A program made the translations under genes and the position numbers. A stretch of DNA of 35,882 bases, taken from positions 1 to 35,882 of the forward strand of contig CAJTZC010000011.1 in NCBI GenBank assembly GCA_910583745.1, given 5' to 3'. The stretch comes from an uncultured Bacilli bacterium. GTDB lineage: Bacteria; Bacillota_I; Bacilli_A; RF39; UBA660. A model generated the notes under the pieces. That model was not told the origin of the DNA. It did not search any database and saw nothing but the letters and a program-made list of their open reading frames with translations. This document shows positions 32,869 through 35,882 of the stretch, piece after piece (position 1 is the stretch's first letter; every line of letters starts with the position of its first letter).

Positions 32869-32885
32869 CTTCCAGTCTTTTTTTG
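32850..32885 (+). terminator. terminator overlapping the dacA stop
   Basis: GACTGG at 32850-32855 pairs with CCAGTC at 32872-32877, extended by an inner GTTAAA/TTTAAC helix, followed by eight T. The stem includes the last codons and stop of dacA. Confidence 0.85.
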
Positions 32886-32973
32886 TGCGAATACATGTGA
32901 AAAGAACGAGAAAGTTCGACAAGTCTTTTTTTTCTTTTCATAATTTGATAAAATGGTAGAGGAGGTTATGCAT

Positions 32974-33531
32974 ATGTACAATTATATAACTGGTAAAGTA
33001 GCATTTTTAGAGAGCAATATGGTCGTCATCGAGAATAACGGGATAGGATACAGTGTATTCGTGGCGAACCCTTATTCTTTTGTCGAAGGGGAAGAAGTGA
33101 CGGTCTATGTATACAATCGAATCAGCGAAGATGAGAATTCTCTCTATGGGTTTAAAACAATCGATGAGAGAACTCTATTCTTAAAGCTTTTGTCGGTGAA
33201 GGGTTTAGGGCCTAAAGTCGGCATGGGTTTCTTTGCGACGGGAAGTGTCGCGGGAATTGTCGACGCGATAGACAGAGAGAACGTATTGTATTTGAAAAAA
33301 TTTCCTAAGGTAGGCGATAAACTCGCGAAGCAAATCGTCTTGGATTTAAAAGGCAAATTGGGCAGTGTCAATGTCGAAAAGTCAGAAGCGACCGATTCGT
33401 TCGAACTCATCAGTGTCTTGGAATCCTTGGGATATAAGTCGCAAGATATCAATAAAATCGTACCGAATGTCGATAAGAATAAGACGATCGAAGAGCAGGT
33501 AAAAGACGCTTTAAAATTGTTGTTGAAGTAG
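32974..33531 (+). CDS. ruvA: Holliday junction complex subunit RuvA
   Basis: A 185-aa protein that binds four-way junctions and loads RuvB. Domain I is the OB fold (YNYITGKVAFLESNMVVIEN). Domain II holds helix-hairpin-helix motifs (LLSVKGLGPKVGMGFF; FPKVGDKLAKQIVLDLKGK). Domain III is the C-terminal RuvB-binding helix bundle (ELISVLESLGYKSQDINKIV). The ATG at 32974 follows AGGAGG with 8-nt spacing; the ATG at 32968 is only 2 nt from it. It heads a ruvA-ruvB-glyA operon. Confidence 0.95.
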   Translation: MYNYITGKVAFLESNMVVIENNGIGYSVFVANPYSFVEGEEVTVYVYNRISEDENSLYGFKTIDERTLFLKLLSVKGLGPKVGMGFFATGSVAGIVDAIDRENVLYLKKFPKVGDKLAKQIVLDLKGKLGSVNVEKSEATDSFELISVLESLGYKSQDINKIVPNVDKNKTIEEQVKDALKLLLK

Positions 33532-33544
33532 AGGAGGTGCTTCC

Positions 33545-34570
33545 ATGCACGAGAAAAACGAAAACGTCTTGGATAAGAATAAGACCACTGGAGACGAATT
33601 TGAAAATAACATTCGACCACAAAAGTTGGACGACTATGTCGGACAGGGCGACGTCAAGGAGAACATTCGCGTCTTCGTCGAAGCGGCCAAGATGCGAGAT
33701 GAGTCTCTAGACCACGTGTTGTTGTACGGTCCGCCTGGACTAGGAAAGACAACTCTTGCCCATATCATTGCGAACGAACTCGGGGTAAATATCAAGACGG
33801 CCAGTGGACCCTCTATCGAAAAAGGGGGGGATCTCGCGGCGGTGCTGTCCACTCTAGAGCCCGGCGATGTCTTATTTATCGATGAGATACATCGCATGCC
33901 ACGAATCGTCGAGGAGATTTTGTATCCAGCGATGGAAGACTTTCAGTTGGACATCATCATCGGGTCGGAGGGAAGTACGAAGAGCATTAAAATCAATCTG
34001 CCACCGTTTACTTTGGTCGGCGCGACGACGCGAAGTGGCGATTTGTCGAGCCCATTGCGGGACCGGTTTGGCATCATCTGTAAGTTGAACTATTATACGC
34101 ATGAAGAACTCAAAGATATCGTCAAGCGAACTAGTAGTATCGTCGGCATCGATATCGAAGACGATGCGGCGATGGAGCTAGCGAAGAGAAGTAGAAAGAC
34201 ACCTCGTATTGCGAACCGACTCTATAAGAGGGTCAGAGATTTTGCTATGGTCGGGGGAGACGAGGTCATCAACATCGATGTCACAAAAAAATCGCTCGAC
34301 AGGCTCAAAGTCGACAGTTACGGTCTCGACGAAATCGATATAGAGTATTTAAAGAGTTTAATACAAAAATTTAACGGCGGGCCGGTCGGTTTAGAGACCA
34401 TCGCAACTTCGATAGGAGAAGAAGTGACGACCATCGAGGATGTCGTCGAGCCTTTCTTGTTGCAGGAAGGATTTGTCAAAAGAACGCGAAGTGGTCGTAT
34501 GGCGACAGAGAAAGCTTATGAACATTTAGGAATCAACCACAGTTATACCCTTTTCGATACAGAAGAATAA
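33545..34570 (+). CDS. ruvB: Holliday junction helicase RuvB
   Basis: A 341-aa AAA+ motor that drives branch migration of Holliday junctions with RuvA. It contains the N-terminal NIRPQKLDDYVGQ, Walker A GPPGLGKTT (62-70), Walker B LFIDEIHR (~110-117), sensor 1 and Arg-finger region (VGATTRSGDLSSPLRDRFG), and the C-terminal winged helix (GGPVGLETIATSIGEE; EPFLLQEGFVKRTRSGR). Length is normal. A GAGGAGG site near the ruvA stop precedes it by a short spacer. Confidence 0.98.
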   Translation: MHEKNENVLDKNKTTGDEFENNIRPQKLDDYVGQGDVKENIRVFVEAAKMRDESLDHVLLYGPPGLGKTTLAHIIANELGVNIKTASGPSIEKGGDLAAVLSTLEPGDVLFIDEIHRMPRIVEEILYPAMEDFQLDIIIGSEGSTKSIKINLPPFTLVGATTRSGDLSSPLRDRFGIICKLNYYTHEELKDIVKRTSSIVGIDIEDDAAMELAKRSRKTPRIANRLYKRVRDFAMVGGDEVINIDVTKKSLDRLKVDSYGLDEIDIEYLKSLIQKFNGGPVGLETIATSIGEEVTTIEDVVEPFLLQEGFVKRTRSGRMATEKAYEHLGINHSYTLFDTEE

Positions 34571-34590
34571 TTACAGTAGGAGTGTTAAAG

Positions 34591-35814
34591 ATGGATAAAA
34601 TACTTAGAGAAGCATTAGAAAATGAAACGAGAAGACAGGAAGAACATATCGAGCTCATCGCCAGTGAGAACTATGTCTCTAAAAGCGTTTTGGAGTTGCA
34701 AGGAAGCATATTTACGAACAAGTATGCCGAAGGCTATCCTGGCAAAAGGTACTACGGAGGATGCGAGTTCGTCGACGTCGTCGAACGCGTCGCTATCGAG
34801 ACCGCGTGTGCGCTTTTTCATGTCAAGTATGCGAATGTACAACCGCATTCGGGAAGTTCTGCCAATATGGCCGTATACAGAGCCCTTTTGGGGAAAGGCG
34901 ATACAGTCTTAGGAATGGATTTGAAAGATGGAGGGCATTTGACACACGGAAGTTCTCTCAGCTTTAGTGGTAAGGACTATGAAATCGTCTCTTATCACGT
35001 CGACCAAAGGACGGAGATGCTCGATTATGACGAAATCGAAAGATTGGCCAAGGAGTGTCGTCCGAGACTTATCATCGCAGGTGCCAGTGCATATTCCCGA
35101 TACATCGATTTCAAGAGATTTAGGGAAATTGCCGATTCTGTTGGGGCTTATTTGCTCGTCGACATGGCTCACGTCGCCGGTTTGGTGGCAGGAGGAGTTT
35201 ATCCTTCTCCCGTCGAATACGCCGATGTCGTCACGTCGACGACGCACAAAACGTTGAGAGGACCTCGAGGTGGGCTGATACTTACGAACGACGAGGAAAT
35301 CGCTCGTCGCATCGATAAAGCGATATTCCCTGGAATACAAGGTGGGCCCCTCATGCACATCGTCGCAGCAAAAGCACAATGTTTTAAAGAAGCCATGGAG
35401 CCCGAGTTTCAAAGCTATACAGCTTCGGTCATCAAGAATGCACATGCCCTTGCCGATGTGTTAAGTGAAGAGGGATTCCGGATTATCTCGGGTGGGACGG
35501 ACAGTCATCTCCTATTAGTCGATACTTTGTCTTCTGTAGGGTTGACGGGGTTCGATGTCGAGCAAGTTCTTTCAGGAGTTGACATTACAGTCAACAAGAA
35601 CTCCATTCCTTTTGATACGGAGAAAACTACCGTTACAAGTGGCATCAGGCTCGGCACGGCTGCGATGACGACGAGAGGTCTCCAAGAAGAAGACTTTAAG
35701 GAAATCGGTAAAATTATCGCGACCGTTTTAAAGAATCCTGACAATGCCGATATTCTCGATGAGGAAAAAAGTAAGGTCAAAGAACTCGTAAAAAAGTTCC
35801 CTTTGCACCGTTAA
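34591..35814 (+). CDS. glyA: serine hydroxymethyltransferase
   Basis: A 407-aa PLP enzyme converting serine and THF to glycine and 5,10-methylene-THF, the main one-carbon source (for example for Fmt's formyl donor). It shows HIELIASENYVSKSVLELQG, the NKYAEGYPGKRYYGG signature, NVQPHSGSSANMAVY, and the PLP lysine K220 in TSTTHKTLRGPRGG. Length is normal. The ATG at 34591 follows AGGAG with 8-nt spacing; an in-frame GTG at 34582 overlaps that site. It lies 20 nt after ruvB. No terminator is visible; a tandem repeat begins 6 nt after the stop. Confidence 0.97.
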   Translation: MDKILREALENETRRQEEHIELIASENYVSKSVLELQGSIFTNKYAEGYPGKRYYGGCEFVDVVERVAIETACALFHVKYANVQPHSGSSANMAVYRALLGKGDTVLGMDLKDGGHLTHGSSLSFSGKDYEIVSYHVDQRTEMLDYDEIERLAKECRPRLIIAGASAYSRYIDFKRFREIADSVGAYLLVDMAHVAGLVAGGVYPSPVEYADVVTSTTHKTLRGPRGGLILTNDEEIARRIDKAIFPGIQGGPLMHIVAAKAQCFKEAMEPEFQSYTASVIKNAHALADVLSEEGFRIISGGTDSHLLLVDTLSSVGLTGFDVEQVLSGVDITVNKNSIPFDTEKTTVTSGIRLGTAAMTTRGLQEEDFKEIGKIIATVLKNPDNADILDEEKSKVKELVKKFPLHR

Positions 35815-35820
35815 AATCTC

Positions 35821-35882
35821 AAAGTCTTACCAAAAACGTGTAATTTTCAGCAAAAAGTCCTACCAAAAACGTGTAATTTTCA
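35821..35882. repeat. 33-bp tandem repeat, cut by the window end
   Basis: Unit 1 (35821-35853) and the first 29 bases of unit 2 (35854-35882) match except at one position (T at 35827, C at 35860). The shared core is TACCAAAAACGTGTAATTTT. There is no unique spacer between copies. The total copy number is unknown because the window stops inside unit 2. Confidence 0.75.

Noticed and set aside
35821..35882. Possible CRISPR array
   Set aside because: The whole 33-bp unit repeats with no unique spacer, and no cas gene is present.
1..35882. Mycoplasma-type genetic code (TGA as Trp)
   Set aside because: TGA closes real genes here (for example the AI-2E transporter at 24638-24640), and tryptophans are encoded by TGG.

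Overview
The window looks like a chromosomal segment of a low-GC, Gram-positive-lineage bacterium with a small genome. I infer an uncultured gut member of the Bacilli (RF39-like) rather than a classical mycoplasma. TGA is used as a stop, tryptophan is TGG, and cell-wall genes are present (DacA-type carboxypeptidase, LytR-CpsA-Psr enzyme, SipW-type secretion signal). Nearly all genes read on the plus strand. Housekeeping genes (parE, rplS, lon, fmt, ruvAB, glyA) are rich in GTC/ATC/GAC codons. Three stretches are visibly more AT-rich and read as accessory DNA: 6.8-11.6 kb, 19.7-21.4 kb and 27.0-31.1 kb.

Layout. 0-2.9 kb: a TasA/camelysin-like surface protein and a wrecked Rpn-type nuclease gene. 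3.0-6.8 kb: an apparent operon of parE, an unrecognised 336-aa gene and a Xer-type recombinase. 6.8-11.1 kb: a 104-aa orphan, then a 1207-aa protein whose first ~285 residues are a complete sigma-70 factor and whose remaining ~920 residues hold a series of degenerate region-4-like helix-turn-helix segments. 11.1-11.5 kb: a candidate type I toxin-antitoxin locus (25-aa hydrophobic peptide plus a convergent ~95-nt antisense RNA). 11.5-19.7 kb: rplS, a 1213-aa protein with cohesin-like and dockerin-like parts, lon and an LCP enzyme. 19.7-21.8 kb: a possible short RNA, an ECF sigma factor with a membrane partner, a small membrane protein and an orphan. 21.9-26.4 kb: fmt, membrane proteins and an AI-2E-family transporter, facing yidD and a ZIP metal transporter on the minus strand. 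26.5-31.6 kb: an orphan, a membrane-tethered XRE regulator, two frameshifted secreted or anchored protein genes, a C39-like secreted cysteine protease and a lipoprotein. 31.7-35.9 kb: dacA, ruvA-ruvB-glyA, and the first two units of a 33-bp tandem repeat running off the end.

How the genes fit together. The core genes cover chromosome topology and resolution (parE, Xer, RuvAB), protein quality control (Lon), translation (bL19, Fmt), one-carbon supply (GlyA) and envelope building (LCP, DacA, YidD). The accessory stretches are dominated by transcription regulators of unusual form (giant sigma, ECF pair, XRE-membrane fusion) and secreted or surface proteins. Many promoter candidates carry an extended -10 (TGnTATAAT-like). 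The most unusual item is the giant sigma-like protein; the type I toxin-antitoxin candidate just downstream is second. No rRNA, tRNA, insertion sequence or CRISPR array was found.
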